From Anaerolineaceae bacterium (lineage in GTDB: Bacteria; Chloroflexota; Anaerolineae; Aggregatilineales; Phototrophicaceae), in assembly GCA_002702065.1 (NCBI GenBank), contig NZXX01000001.1, positions 1,426,001 through 1,490,000 on the forward strand: a stretch of DNA of 64,000 nucleotides. Reading direction: 5' to 3'. The notes under the pieces were generated by a model. The model was not told where the DNA came from, did not search any database, and saw nothing but the letters and a program-made list of their open reading frames with translations. Positions 9,814 to 18,942 of the stretch are shown piece by piece (the first letter of the stretch is position 1; each line of letters opens with the position of its first letter). A program made the translations under genes and the position numbers.

Positions 9814-9865
9814 TTTCAAGGGGATTTTTGATTCCTGGCTAGGGCGGAATCAATGTAGGGTCGAA
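9778..9865 (+). repeat. Recombinase-tail repeat A (att-like core plus terminator)
   Basis: This 88-nt stretch covers the last codons of the broken recombinase, its terminator hairpin and about 35 nt beyond. It is about 83% identical by eye to 47543-47628, which lies in a region with no recombinase gene. It includes CCCGTCGCTCCCG (9781-9793), which recurs exactly at 16411-16423. The core resembles a tRNA 3' end (T-loop plus acceptor strand), a common integrase target, but no complete tRNA is present. Confidence 0.6.
9802..9829 (+). terminator. Rho-independent terminator of the recombinase
   Basis: An 11-bp stem (AAATCCTCTTG with CAAGGGGATTT, one G-T wobble) and a 4-nt loop are followed by a T run ending at 9829. 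The recombinase stop codon lies inside the left arm. Confidence 0.7.
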
Positions 9866-10007
9866 CCTGCACAGTGTCATATAAATTTGACGAACTCCAA
9901 AATGAAACAAGTAGTGCTTTCAAGCAAAGATCCAGCCAAAATGCACAATATTGGTATGCGTAGCACAACCGTCAGGTGCCGTATGGATTTACGCTATCAA
10001 CACAGCT

Positions 10008-10475
10008 CTATAAAAGTTGTGCCACACCTATGGATATCATCAGACAAACGAGAATAAATGTAAGATTGATAGCAACACGAACTCGAAATGCCTGGTTCGA
10101 ATAGTCAAGTTGTAGCAGTCGCCCGAAAATAACAACAAGACCCATCAAAAAGAACCAGGGTGTAAAAAAGAATGCAGGCGCACCCCGGACAAGCATCGTT
10201 GCAAAATCATGTATCCCACCTGAAATTACGAAACTCAAGATGAGAGAGACACTTGAAGGCAAAAATTGGTTGAGCGGTTCGTAGATGTAACGGCCTAATG
10301 CGTAGCCCCAGATTGGATTCCAGTATTGCCAGAACTTTGCAAATGTCCCTGCGCCAAGAGAGCGAACGAGCATATTCTGCAATGAGCCTGACGCACCCAA
10401 TGGGACGCCATTTCGATATTGCACATAATCTGTCATTGACATCTGTTTGCGTGTGTTTGTCTGCACTTTAGTCAT
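10008..10475 (-). CDS. Small multi-pass membrane protein, possibly MBOAT-like
   Basis: This 155-aa protein has about three or four hydrophobic segments. One region reads FWQYWNPIWGYALGRY and then SFVISGGIHDF, which resembles the C-terminal part of membrane-bound O-acyltransferases, where a His in an sGxxH context is catalytic. The protein is much shorter than a normal MBOAT (~400 aa), so it may be a partial relative or a different family. I took the ATG at 10475, preceded by GAGAG; an upstream ATG at 10511 is possible. It is one of three membrane-protein genes downstream of cassette 1. Confidence 0.6.
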   Translation of the reverse strand: MTKVQTNTRKQMSMTDYVQYRNGVPLGASGSLQNMLVRSLGAGTFAKFWQYWNPIWGYALGRYIYEPLNQFLPSSVSLILSFVISGGIHDFATMLVRGAPAFFFTPWFFLMGLVVIFGRLLQLDYSNQAFRVRVAINLTFILVCLMISIGVAQLL

Positions 10476-10550
10476 TATTCTCTCGTGTGATTTTATACAA
10501 CCCGTTTTCATTGCTCAGTTGAATAACCGCTTGCGCAGTAGAATATTTGC

Positions 10551-11531
10551 TTAAGCTTTTTGTATTTTGAATAAGCGAATAGTGACTGCGATACTGAGTA
10601 ATGTTCCCAAAATAAGACTGAAAAAGAAGGCAATTGTGATGCTATCGGGTGCAATAATGGATTGCCCGCGTAACGCCTGCCAAGTCAGGAGGATCATAAA
10701 GAGCAGGTAGCTAATTGCTGCGATGAACACAAGTAATATACGTCCCTGGCTCTTAATGTGATGAACAAGCGCCGAACTGGACAGCATTAAGCCTATTAAG
10801 GGTAATACCTGCATCCCATGAAGACCTACAAAATGCCCGATTCTTAAATCACCACCTTCGGTGCTCCAACCCAGGATCGGTAAACCAGCTCTACCATCGT
10901 CAACGCCTACAGAATGAGCACCCTTGATAAGCGAAATACCTGTTTCCTCTTCCTGAATACGTTGCTCCGCAGTCGGGATGGTCATGAGAAAAGCGATTCC
11001 CATACCCAGCAAAGCAATCAATATCCCGAAACGAATTGACCATGCAAATGCCGGATCACGTAGTTTTTGGAACAATAAGAAAATCCCGAGAAAGAAACAG
11101 CAAAACCAGATTGCGACGATCGCATAACTCATCCATGAATAAACAAAATCATCAAACGGCGTTGTATTATTGAAATGGCTTGTTGTGCCTCGCAGCACTT
11201 GACCGATAATCGCCACCATCTCAATGATAAAGCCAACAATGGTGACCCATGAAATGAAGCCAACCACACGAGAATGATTTTTGATAAAAGTTAACATCCA
11301 CAATAGGGTGAATGAATAAATACTGATGGAAATAGCAAATTTTGCTGGTTTCACCCAGGCGTTCTGCCCTGTGATAACCTTCGGGTCTACAACCATAGCA
11401 ATCAGCGTGAACAGTAGTATAACGAACATGGCTACACCTAAAACGGTGAGCGGGCGATTAGCTTGCCATCCTTTGAGGAGATAGCTGAGCATGTAACTGT
11501 CCTTACTATTTTTTGAAACGATGTTAGCCAC
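10551..11531 (-). CDS. Multi-pass membrane protein of unknown function (~8 TM)
   Basis: This 326-aa protein starts at GTG 11531 after AGGA. It has about eight hydrophobic segments. Conserved-looking features are the polar turn GQNAWVKPAKFAIS after TM1, a loop RGTTSHFN, and GGDLRIGHFVGLHGMQ in the middle. The last is rich in His and could bind a metal or heme, but that is speculation. I do not recognise a named family. It lies between two other membrane-protein genes at the end of cassette 1. Confidence 0.75.
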   Translation of the reverse strand: MANIVSKNSKDSYMLSYLLKGWQANRPLTVLGVAMFVILLFTLIAMVVDPKVITGQNAWVKPAKFAISISIYSFTLLWMLTFIKNHSRVVGFISWVTIVGFIIEMVAIIGQVLRGTTSHFNNTTPFDDFVYSWMSYAIVAIWFCCFFLGIFLLFQKLRDPAFAWSIRFGILIALLGMGIAFLMTIPTAEQRIQEEETGISLIKGAHSVGVDDGRAGLPILGWSTEGGDLRIGHFVGLHGMQVLPLIGLMLSSSALVHHIKSQGRILLVFIAAISYLLFMILLTWQALRGQSIIAPDSITIAFFFSLILGTLLSIAVTIRLFKIQKA

Positions 11532-11624
11532 AGTTGTTTATCCTGTTTGGTGTGATTTGTGTACGGCGTCAGGTTTTTCGGATAAAAGCGATGTTGCGTT
11601 CGGTTTCCCATATAGAGAACTTGA

Positions 11625-12071
11625 TCAAATTCGAAATGGATACCTTTCAAATTGCTCAGGCGTTAGATTGGCGACATTGTTGGTATAGAAGCTCAGCACA
11701 AATCGAACAAGAATAACAATGGTAAAGGTTACAAATCCGATGCCATAGTCAAGACTCATGCCAAGCGGAAGCAAGAATACCCAGAAGACTGCATTGTACG
11801 CCAGCCTGATTAAAGCAAGTGGATGCGCATACCCCTGTCTGACTGATATGGAATTCGCTGAGTTCTTCTGAAGCCATGCGAACCGCGTCGCTGTATGAAG
11901 CTCAATGATTATGCAGAACAGCGCCCCAAAAATTGCAAGGCCGATCAGCCCATCTCTTTCCAACCAATGTGATGTTGAGAAAGCAAGGATAACATAAATT
12001 AAGGTAGGGGTGCCTAAGTACACTGACAATATGTTATTCCAGCGTACCGTCAGAAATTTTTGCTTCGTCAT
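11625..12071 (-). CDS. Four-TM membrane protein of unknown function
   Basis: This 148-aa protein has four predicted membrane helices (around residues 17-32, 42-58, 90-104 and 110-130) and a short polar C-terminus. GAGG precedes the ATG by 10 nt. No catalytic motif is seen. A gap of ~165 nt separates it from the cassette 1 small gene, so it may be co-transcribed with cassette 1 or have its own promoter. Confidence 0.7.
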   Translation of the reverse strand: MTKQKFLTVRWNNILSVYLGTPTLIYVILAFSTSHWLERDGLIGLAIFGALFCIIIELHTATRFAWLQKNSANSISVRQGYAHPLALIRLAYNAVFWVFLLPLGMSLDYGIGFVTFTIVILVRFVLSFYTNNVANLTPEQFERYPFRI

Positions 12072-12236
12072 GGTCTTTCATCCTCATCAATGTGGGTGAG
12101 CGTTAATATCTTGTTGCCGGGTCTGAGTGTACTGACTTCGTGTCCAGTCAGTTTTGATTTTCTACGAACAATAGCTTTCAAGAGGCTACCGTTCTGTAGC
12201 TTGACCGCTGGTTGATTGTGTGACTTCATAATGACT

Positions 12237-12476
12237 TTACTCAACAGTAGTGACTGAGATCAGGGGCAGTCCTAAGTCGCGCACTTTACGCAGCAATCCA
12301 TGCAGTGCCGCCTGATCAGCCAGGGAACCGTATAACCGCGAGGTGCCATCGGCTTCGAGTTCAATCGTCATGCCGTCAAACCAGCTGTGCCATTGGTCGC
12401 TAAGATGCCCCCTGACTCTGATCTCATAGACCAGAGCTTCGGGGAATGTGTTGTGGAACTTTGAGTCTTCAGACAT
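12237..12476 (-). CDS. Conserved ~80-aa cassette protein, copy 1
   Basis: This 79-aa protein belongs to a family with three members in the window (also at 50031 and 57427). Shared positions are Y-IR--GHL---W near the start, F-G-T in the middle, and the C-terminal block DQAALHGLL-KVRDLGLPLISV. Each copy lies close to a MalT-type regulator. No enzyme signature is visible. The conserved pattern suggests a small alpha/beta fold with a helix carrying DQAALHG. It may be a regulatory or subunit-like partner of the cassette enzymes. The ATG at 12476 is more likely than an in-frame GTG at 12482. Confidence 0.75.
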   Translation of the reverse strand: MSEDSKFHNTFPEALVYEIRVRGHLSDQWHSWFDGMTIELEADGTSRLYGSLADQAALHGLLRKVRDLGLPLISVTTVE

Positions 12477-12494
12477 GATCACGTCTCTGTTGGC

Positions 12495-13433
12495 CTACGT
12501 ACCAATGGTCACGATCACGTTGCCACGCTTGTGTCCTGTCTCGACATACTTATGGGCCTCGACCATATTCTCGAGCGAGTAGCAGCGGTCAATAATGGGC
12601 TTCAAGACCCCTTGTTCTGCCAGTTCTTTCACTCGTAAAAACTTGTCACGACTGGTTGTTGGCGTGCCTTTATCGACTGAGAGATATTGCCCATTCGCTG
12701 TCAGGGCTGTCTTGCTGGCGTCTTTCAGCGGCGACGTTTTATTATTGCCAACCGTATCCAGCACCCAATCGTAATGCTCCAATTGATCGATAGCATCGTC
12801 GCGGGTGTAGTCAATCACCTTGGCCGCACCGAGCGATGTCACCATGTCGAAGTTGCGGCTGCTGCATACTGCGGTCACTTCGGCTCCGGCGTGCCTGGCA
12901 AGCTGAATGGCCATGGTGCCAATGCTGCCGGACGCACCATAGATCAACACCTTTTGCCCTGGCTGTATGATCGCTTCTTCCATGACGTGCATCGCCAGCA
13001 GTGTACCGTAGGGAATCGCGGTTGCTTCCTCAAATGTGAGGTTTTCCGGCTTGTGAGCGATGTTCCAGTCCTCCGGCAGGCACATATACTCACCGTAGAA
13101 CCCCCATCGCATCTTTGACATGGAGATGGAACCGTAGGCGAATACATCATCCCCCGGTTTGAAGGCGGTTACGTCCTTGCCGACGGACGCCACTACGCCC
13201 GCTCCGACCATGCCGAGAATCGGGTTGCGCGGTTTACCAAACCCCATCGCCATCTGAATGATGATCTTGAACATCAGGTTTGCATCCAGCGCCCGCATGA
13301 GGACATCGCTGGCGGTGACGGAGGTGGCGTGCATCTTAATCAGGACATCGTTGTCCTTCGGCGTGGGTTTCGGAACATCTTGCAGTTCGAGATAATCCGC
13401 AGAACCGTATTTTGTACAGATAATTGCTTTCAT
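12495..13433 (-). CDS. NAD(P)-dependent MDR oxidoreductase (quinone oxidoreductase-like)
   Basis: This 312-aa protein belongs to the zinc-independent branch of the medium-chain dehydrogenase/reductase superfamily. It shows an N-terminal GroES-like fold (MKAIICTKYGSADYL), the nucleotide-binding glycine motif YGASGSIG, and the C-terminal block ENMVEAHKYVETGHKRGNVI typical of quinone oxidoreductase-like enzymes. Such enzymes reduce quinones or enones with NADPH; the substrate here is unknown. AAAAGGGG precedes the ATG. It is the first structural gene of cassette 1, downstream of the regulator and an operator-like site. A close paralogue is at 49006-49992. Confidence 0.9.
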   Translation of the reverse strand: MKAIICTKYGSADYLELQDVPKPTPKDNDVLIKMHATSVTASDVLMRALDANLMFKIIIQMAMGFGKPRNPILGMVGAGVVASVGKDVTAFKPGDDVFAYGSISMSKMRWGFYGEYMCLPEDWNIAHKPENLTFEEATAIPYGTLLAMHVMEEAIIQPGQKVLIYGASGSIGTMAIQLARHAGAEVTAVCSSRNFDMVTSLGAAKVIDYTRDDAIDQLEHYDWVLDTVGNNKTSPLKDASKTALTANGQYLSVDKGTPTTSRDKFLRVKELAEQGVLKPIIDRCYSLENMVEAHKYVETGHKRGNVIVTIGT

Positions 13434-13516
13434 GGTTTGGTGCCCCTTTTACTCAGTGATCTATGATCCGGTGCGTTGTAAGCTATAGTCACAGGATACC
13501 CGGAGCGCCAGGGGGC

Positions 13517-13556
13517 TGTCATACCTCGAAAGAGTGATTGGGAGGATTATTCTCAG
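13517..13556 (-). promoter_or_regulatory. Putative cassette operator, divergent copy
   Basis: On the plus strand this stretch reads TGTCATACCTCGAAAGAGTG and then ATTGGGAGGATTATTCTCAG. It aligns with the elements at 57761-57820 and 56223-56282 (shared TGT, CGAAAG, ATTGG-AGG, ATT). On the minus strand a TATCCT box lies about 18 nt downstream of its ACA end. The match is weaker than between the other copies. Confidence 0.4.
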
Positions 13557-13579
13557 GATTAGGGAGTAGTAGATGATTG

Positions 13580-16228
13580 TTAGTCTGCCGTCAGAATGCC
13601 GAGCGACTTTGCCTGTGCAACGGCTTGTGTGCGGTTCTTAACAGCGAGTTTGCTGTAAATATTGCGGGCGTGGACCTTCACGGTATGGAGCGAGAGATAC
13701 AGTTGATCTGCAATATCCTGATTGGTCAATCCGTTTGCAATCAGTTGAAGCACTTCGATTTCACGCTGACTGAGTGCATCAATCCCTTGCGATTCAGGTG
13801 TGATTGTCTGCGATACTGCCGACTGCTCAGCTGCCGGCATTGAGAATGCAGAAATTAACTGACTCACATAATCCTGACGAAGTCCTCTGCTGTGTGCGAT
13901 CTGGAGGAGTTGTGCCATTGACGAACCTTCGTCAACAAAGATGCGAATGAATCCCCCATGTTTGGCTAATGCCAGTGATTCATCCAGGACTTCCAACGCG
14001 ACATCTTGGTGGTTCAGAGCATGGTAAACAACGGCCTGCAATACCAATCCCTTGAGTAACTCATTCGGCAATCCCGTTTCCTTTGCATTTTGAATGAAGG
14101 GGTCTAGTATCTGCAGTGCTCTGGAAGCGTTATTTTGAGCAAGATATATTCTGGCCTGACTGATTAATAGATTGTGGGTTTCAGCCAATTGCAAAGCAGT
14201 AGCGCAATTATCCCGATGGATCAAGACACGCACCTGAGCCTCAGCAATATCGGGCATTCGAAACAAGAAGTTATTCTGATGAACAAAGGCTTCAGCCTCA
14301 TCCAGGACATCACTAGCACTCGTGACGTCTCTTCGGGACAGGTGCAAATAAGCGAGGAAAACTTTGTACGAAGCGGTTGTGTCGGTATTTTCCATTTGTT
14401 GCAGCAGTTCATGACATTGCTGCCCATATTCTTGAGCTGCCTCTAAATCATTCCATTGATAGTTGATGCGTGCTAACCCAAGAAACGCTTGAGACACAAT
14501 AGGATGAGGGGGTTCGCCAGACAACTTTATTGCGCTCTGATAACTCTCGCTGGCTTGATGAAGCTGATTGTCCAATTCTTGTAACTGCCCAAGGCTGATG
14601 GTCGCAGCAATGACATATATAGACGAGTCGCCAGACTCACTGAACTGAAGAACATCTTTGTAAGCGTCACGAGCCTGCTGATGATTACCTTGCAATTGAT
14701 AGGCATATCCCCGCGTCCAGTGTGATGCGATACGAATAGGCAAATTTTCAGGATGCAATCGCTCCAGAGCATCATTCGAATGAAAAATCATGGCTTCTAC
14801 GTCATTTTGAATAACGGCCAAAGTTGCTCGCATCGAGGCGATGCGTCCCATGATGTCTTGCGTTGTGTCATCAATGCCGGCATTTTGCAGTGCATTTTCA
14901 GCTTCATTCAGTTTTTGCTCAACCGACGTATGTTGACCACTTAACAAGAGTGTTGAGGCATAAGCGACCCACAACGACGGGTGAGCATCCAAAACGTGAT
15001 GGGGGAGAGATTCGAGCCAGTGCAATATCGGCTTCACGATGCCACGAAGGTACAGCGGTGTACCCTGACTTTCAATCAGTCGCTCGGCCCGTTCAACATC
15101 ATTGATGGCTATGGCATGTTGGAATGCCTCTAGCTCTTGACCGTTTGTCTCATACCAGTTGCTTGCCTGTGTGTGTAATTCATTGACAGCTTCTGTCGAA
15201 AAACCGGCGCTATCGCGTAGTAGTCTTTGGCGCAATAAATCTGCAAACAGGAAATGATAACGATACCAGCGGCGCTCATTGTCGAGTGGGATCAAAAACA
15301 GGTTCGCCTGCCGAATGTGCTCTAGTGTTGCCAGGGCATCTTCATCGTCTTGCTGCAAGATCGCGGCGCACAGCGGCCCACACAAACGCTCCAAAATCGA
15401 CGTTTTCAGCAGAAAATCATGGATGTGTGGTGGTTGATGACTGAGTACCTCCTCCATGAGATAATCCAACACAAAGTGATGGCTGCCCGTGAAGGACTCG
15501 ATAAATCGACGATTATCCTGTTGCCCTTGCATCGATATAGCCGCCAGCTGCAAGCCTGCGATCCAACCTTCTGTGCGCTGTCCTAATGCGTCAACATCCT
15601 CTGTTGACAACGTTAACCCCATTGCTTCGTTCAGGAACTCAGCAGCTTCGTCCGACGTAAAGCGCAGATCAGCGGCGCGCAATTCGGTCAGCTGACCACG
15701 TGCCCGCAGACGCGCCAGGGGTAAGTGCGGGTCTTCGCGTGTGGTGATGATCAGATGCATTTGTGGCGGTTGGTTATCGACCAGAAAGCTCAGGGCTGAG
15801 TCAATTTCTGTATTGTCCAGCACATGATAATCATCCAAAACGAGCACAAAGTCATCAGGTATAGCCGCAATCGCATTCAGGAGCGGTGTCAGCAGCGAGT
15901 CGATAGGTGGCGGCTGCGGCGATCTGAGCAGATTCATGATGCTCGCACCAATCTGGGGGGCAATGATCTCTAACGCCGCGACAAAGTAGGTCAGGAAGCG
16001 GACCGGGTCGCTGTCACTCTCATCTAAAGACAGCCAGGCGGTCGCATGATCGCCACTGCTGATCCATTCTGCAACCAGCGTTGTCTTGCCGAATCCGGCA
16101 GGCGCGCAGATCAGCGTCAGTTTGCCGTACAGACCCGTGTTCAGTGGTTCGATCAGCCGTGGACGCCGCACCGAGCCAGGGCGTAACACAGGTTTATAGA
16201 GTTTCGTCGCGAGAATTGACGTGGACAT
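13580..16228 (-). CDS. MalT-type LuxR-family transcriptional activator (cassette 1)
   Basis: This 882-aa STAND-class regulator has an N-terminal P-loop NTPase (Walker A PAGFGKTT, residues ~43-50; Walker [13 protein letters not shown]), a long TPR-like helical region, and a C-terminal LuxR helix-turn-helix (LSQREIEVLQLIANGLTNQD, DIADQLYLS). The length matches E. coli MalT (901 aa). MalT proteins activate promoters after ATP and inducer binding. I start it at ATG 16228 (MSTSILATKLYKP) because paralogues share that start and a -10 box ends 6 nt before it. It probably controls the downstream oxidoreductase operon. Confidence 0.93.
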   Translation of the reverse strand: MSTSILATKLYKPVLRPGSVRRPRLIEPLNTGLYGKLTLICAPAGFGKTTLVAEWISSGDHATAWLSLDESDSDPVRFLTYFVAALEIIAPQIGASIMNLLRSPQPPPIDSLLTPLLNAIAAIPDDFVLVLDDYHVLDNTEIDSALSFLVDNQPPQMHLIITTREDPHLPLARLRARGQLTELRAADLRFTSDEAAEFLNEAMGLTLSTEDVDALGQRTEGWIAGLQLAAISMQGQQDNRRFIESFTGSHHFVLDYLMEEVLSHQPPHIHDFLLKTSILERLCGPLCAAILQQDDEDALATLEHIRQANLFLIPLDNERRWYRYHFLFADLLRQRLLRDSAGFSTEAVNELHTQASNWYETNGQELEAFQHAIAINDVERAERLIESQGTPLYLRGIVKPILHWLESLPHHVLDAHPSLWVAYASTLLLSGQHTSVEQKLNEAENALQNAGIDDTTQDIMGRIASMRATLAVIQNDVEAMIFHSNDALERLHPENLPIRIASHWTRGYAYQLQGNHQQARDAYKDVLQFSESGDSSIYVIAATISLGQLQELDNQLHQASESYQSAIKLSGEPPHPIVSQAFLGLARINYQWNDLEAAQEYGQQCHELLQQMENTDTTASYKVFLAYLHLSRRDVTSASDVLDEAEAFVHQNNFLFRMPDIAEAQVRVLIHRDNCATALQLAETHNLLISQARIYLAQNNASRALQILDPFIQNAKETGLPNELLKGLVLQAVVYHALNHQDVALEVLDESLALAKHGGFIRIFVDEGSSMAQLLQIAHSRGLRQDYVSQLISAFSMPAAEQSAVSQTITPESQGIDALSQREIEVLQLIANGLTNQDIADQLYLSLHTVKVHARNIYSKLAVKNRTQAVAQAKSLGILTAD

Positions 16229-16234
16229 GCAGCA

Positions 16235-16264
16235 AGTATAGCCAACGCTCACACAGGTTGCGAA
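16235..16264 (-). promoter_or_regulatory. Promoter of MalT-type gene 1 (probably leaderless)
   Basis: A TATACT -10 box (16235-16240) ends 6 nt before the ATG at 16228. A weak -35 TTCGCA lies 18 nt upstream (16259-16264). The start of transcription would fall at or next to the ATG. The 34 nt at 16233-16266 match 52645-52678 upstream of MalT gene 2 with only two differences. Confidence 0.6.
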
Positions 16265-16341
16265 CCAAAACAGATGCACACAAGCACATCTGTTATCATA
16301 TCTGAGTCGTGCAACGCATCTCCCAGCATGCTAATTGGAAG

Positions 16342-16840
16342 CTAAGCAGCAAAGTTCCAGAACTTCCGGCGCGGTGGTAGAAGTAGAACTTTATACTGCG
16401 CACTTCGAACCCCGTCGCTCCCGAACTGGCTAAACATCCCTAACGACGTTACAGGCCTATCCACCAAGTTAGAACGAACGGTGTCCACAACACTTTGGGG
16501 CGCTGTTGCGTTTTCTCTAAAGTTGCTGCGAAGTCCCCGTAAAGCCATATTGCCAACACATTACCACCATACACAAACACCCTTTCAACGACATTAGAAA
16601 CTAACTGTTTCTGTGTTTCAGCCGGATTTCCAACTATTCTTACCCTCATCCCCATAGTGATTGAAATTCTCCAACAGGTCTGCGGCTTCGATCAGTTCAA
16701 CATATTCAGTTTGGGACATGAAACCCTTTTCCCAACTGAAATCGATAAGCTCAACCACTGCTCTAATTTCTGCAATTCGGTTTAGTGCAGCTTCGTTTTC
16801 AACATGGGTATTTACTTCTGTTTCGATGCGTTAACAAAAG
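16342..16840 (-). pseudogene. C-terminal remnant of a serine recombinase
   Basis: Read on the minus strand, 16840-16620 encodes a piece like the coiled-coil end of large serine recombinases (LIDFSWEKGFMSQTEYVEL). It hits a TGA and continues, after a frameshift near 16640, as QKQLVSNVVERVFVYGGNVL, which resembles the final beta-strand region of these enzymes. A last frame carries FGSDGVR up to 16342. Catalytic and zinc-ribbon parts are missing. It faces the other broken recombinase, with cassette 1 between them, and its 3' end also carries the 13-bp core found at 9781. Confidence 0.6.
16405..16423 (+). repeat. Core repeat C (tRNA 3'-end-like, att-like)
   Basis: TCGAACCCCGTCGCTCCCG shares 13 exact bases with repeat A (9781-9793), and repeat B (47546-47557) has a close version. 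All three are in the same orientation. The sequence looks like a T-loop followed by an acceptor strand, as left by integration into a tRNA gene. Confidence 0.45.
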
Positions 16841-17740
16841 TTACAGGAATTTGAAGGCTTGCAAGAATTGCCACAACCTGCGTATCGATTGTGTACAGTA
16901 CGCTGACCGCATTTCTCATAATCTCTACCATGTGCTAAATAGGCGTATCAACTTGATTATGGAAGTATGGCGCATTCTGTAATAAATCTTATTAATAGAA
17001 GCCGTAAACTCAACCTGTGGGGACGAACCCCACCAACTCCGCACATTCCAACGTGTCTTGGTTACCTCACCTTTGGTGAACTCCATCACAGCACAGTAGG
17101 CTATATGATGTGCGAGCACAAAAGTATGAGCAATCCCGAAGTCATTGATGACTGTATACAGTTGGGCTATCCCAAGTTATGGCAGAAGCTCGAAAGGAAA
17201 CCCGGGTAGCTGGCAGATAAGCCCAAAAGCTACATTGTCTAAGCCATTGTGTTTTGCTCGAAAGCGCGGCGATTTAACTACCAGCGCCACCACAATAAGA
17301 TTGACTTCGATGCTCAGCCTAGCAGCCAAAGCTCCTGAGGTTAGTCACACATTTGGTGTCAACTAAAAGATACTTACCAAACGTAGCTCGAAAACCCGTA
17401 CCATGTTAGCCAATGAGCTTGAGAGCTACCGCCCAATTACAACCAAGCACAATGACAATGTGGCCCCCGGTATCGAAACGTCCCCTTACTCATGTGCCAT
17501 TGTTTGCACCGTGGTTATTGGAAACCAAGCTGTCACTTCTGCCCTCTGCGGACGTATCTTCAGATATGCAGATGCCTACATGTGAGTTTCCGACTGAGCC
17601 CTACTAGCTTACCGGGTGGGGTAGGCCGATGTTACTGGAGAAGATTCTCATTGACCAGGTAGCCTAGGCTGCTGTGCGGAAGATGATGATTGTATTCCAA
17701 TAGTGATATAGGAAGATTTTCTGAGTCGTGGATTTACATT
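16841..17740. other. Decayed gene-free stretch
   Basis: About 900 nt lie between the recombinase remnant and the next gene. All frames are short, and none shows a domain, a ribosome site or sustained codon-like composition that I trust. It is probably decayed DNA left by mobile-element turnover. I see no RNA gene or repeat array in it. Confidence 0.5.
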
Positions 17741-18253
17741 TTAACCTTGTGGGAATGGTGAAAATTCGAATGTGCAAATAAAACCAGGGCTACATTGTCC
17801 AACAACTTGATCGCTGCTGAGGATCCTCAGGTTAACTGGCATAAACGTGGTTGGATCAATCCAGAATGCCTGCCGACTTGTGACGGATTGGCGGATGTTA
17901 GTAATCTCCCTGCATTCTGACAGACTAAAAAGGCCACCTCCTGACATAGAGAACGAAATACAAGTAGGAGACGGGAAGTTGGATAAGGAGAGGCTTGCTG
18001 TCTCAGAAAATTCGTTGAGGCTAATTACACGTCTTTGTTTTTCGTCATATGTGACTTCAAATGCAAATCCTTGTAGCGACGAAAAAGTGTTTGGTATGTA
18101 CAAAATAAGAACTTGCTGATTGTAGAAAATCTGTAGTTCCTCCGATGGTGTAAATGTATTGTGAAGGGATAAAGCTAAAACGAAAGCTCCAGCCCCCAGT
18201 ACAATTGCGGCAATAGTCACTAATTCCATGCCAAGTTGTTCAATGCGTTTCAT
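17741..18253 (-). CDS. Single-TM protein with extracytoplasmic domain
   Basis: This 170-aa protein has one N-terminal membrane helix (~residues 10-30) followed by a small beta-rich domain with four cysteines (C98, C112, C154 and C160, approximate), which could form two disulfides outside the cell. No known motif is seen. It overlaps the upstream membrane-protein gene by 4 nt (ATGA), so the two form a coupled pair. Confidence 0.65.
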   Translation of the reverse strand: MKRIEQLGMELVTIAAIVLGAGAFVLALSLHNTFTPSEELQIFYNQQVLILYIPNTFSSLQGFAFEVTYDEKQRRVISLNEFSETASLSLSNFPSPTCISFSMSGGGLFSLSECREITNIRQSVTSRQAFWIDPTTFMPVNLRILSSDQVVGQCSPGFICTFEFSPFPQG

Positions 18254-18858
18254 GTGAGGTTTACACCTACCAACGATAAATATGAAAAAGCTAAACCCAG
18301 TGCTAAAAATCCCGCGAAGTTCGCCCCTAATAGATGCACAAACACACGTCTTCTAAAACGGTCGTAATCTGGATCACTCAACCTGTGGATGAAGCCAATT
18401 AAAAGTGTGATAAAAAACTGAGCGATTATGAATAAGAGCCCCCAGCCAACAGTATTTCTTTCTCCATTGCTCATATTAGCGGCAAGTAATATATTGTTGA
18501 CCTGAAAAGCCATTCCTGCACACGCTAATTGAAGGCCACAATTAAACCGTTCAATGGCGGGTGGAAGTTCTCGCACATTTAAGGGCTTCCGCCGCTTTCT
18601 GGATTTGATGTTAGCGCATAGTCCATCAATATCTATGGGGTTTGAGTGATGCACTATTTCAATATCGTTAATCGTCTCGGTAAAACTGAAGACATATTTC
18701 ATCACAGCTGGCCTTGCATCAGCCATCTGATTGCTTCTAGGGGTCATTTTTCTAATTTTCCCCAAAATGACAATCAAAGTAAAAGTGAACTCGAAAACGA
18801 TAAAAACTAGTGGAATGATCAAAGCTGATACCATAGGATGGCCAAAGTCTAGCAACAT
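18250..18858 (-). CDS. Membrane protein of unknown function
   Basis: This 202-aa protein has an N-terminal membrane helix (~10-33), a charged cytoplasmic segment (~35-100) with a basic patch (KSRKRRKP), and about three more membrane helices. A strong AGGGAGG ribosome site lies 7 nt before the ATG. It heads a two-gene unit with its own promoter, separate from the propeller operon that ends at 18943. Its function is unknown. Confidence 0.7.
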   Translation of the reverse strand: MLLDFGHPMVSALIIPLVFIVFEFTFTLIVILGKIRKMTPRSNQMADARPAVMKYVFSFTETINDIEIVHHSNPIDIDGLCANIKSRKRRKPLNVRELPPAIERFNCGLQLACAGMAFQVNNILLAANMSNGERNTVGWGLLFIIAQFFITLLIGFIHRLSDPDYDRFRRRVFVHLLGANFAGFLALGLAFSYLSLVGVNLT

Positions 18859-18887
18859 CGTAAACCTCCCTAAAAGAGCATAAAGCT

Positions 18888-18917
18888 AATATCATTGTCG
18901 GTAATTCCCTGCGTCAA
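18888..18917 (-). promoter_or_regulatory. Promoter of the two membrane-protein genes
   Basis: On the minus strand, TTGACG (18912-18917) and GATATT (18888-18893) are 18 nt apart. Transcription would begin near 18881, just ahead of the AGGGAGG site. Confidence 0.5.
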
Positions 18918-18942
18918 GTAGATAGGACGCGCAGATAAACTC

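Noticed and set aside
16785..17607. Several 60-80 codon frames in the decayed region
   Set aside because: None has a ribosome site, domain or neighbour context; they look like chance frames.
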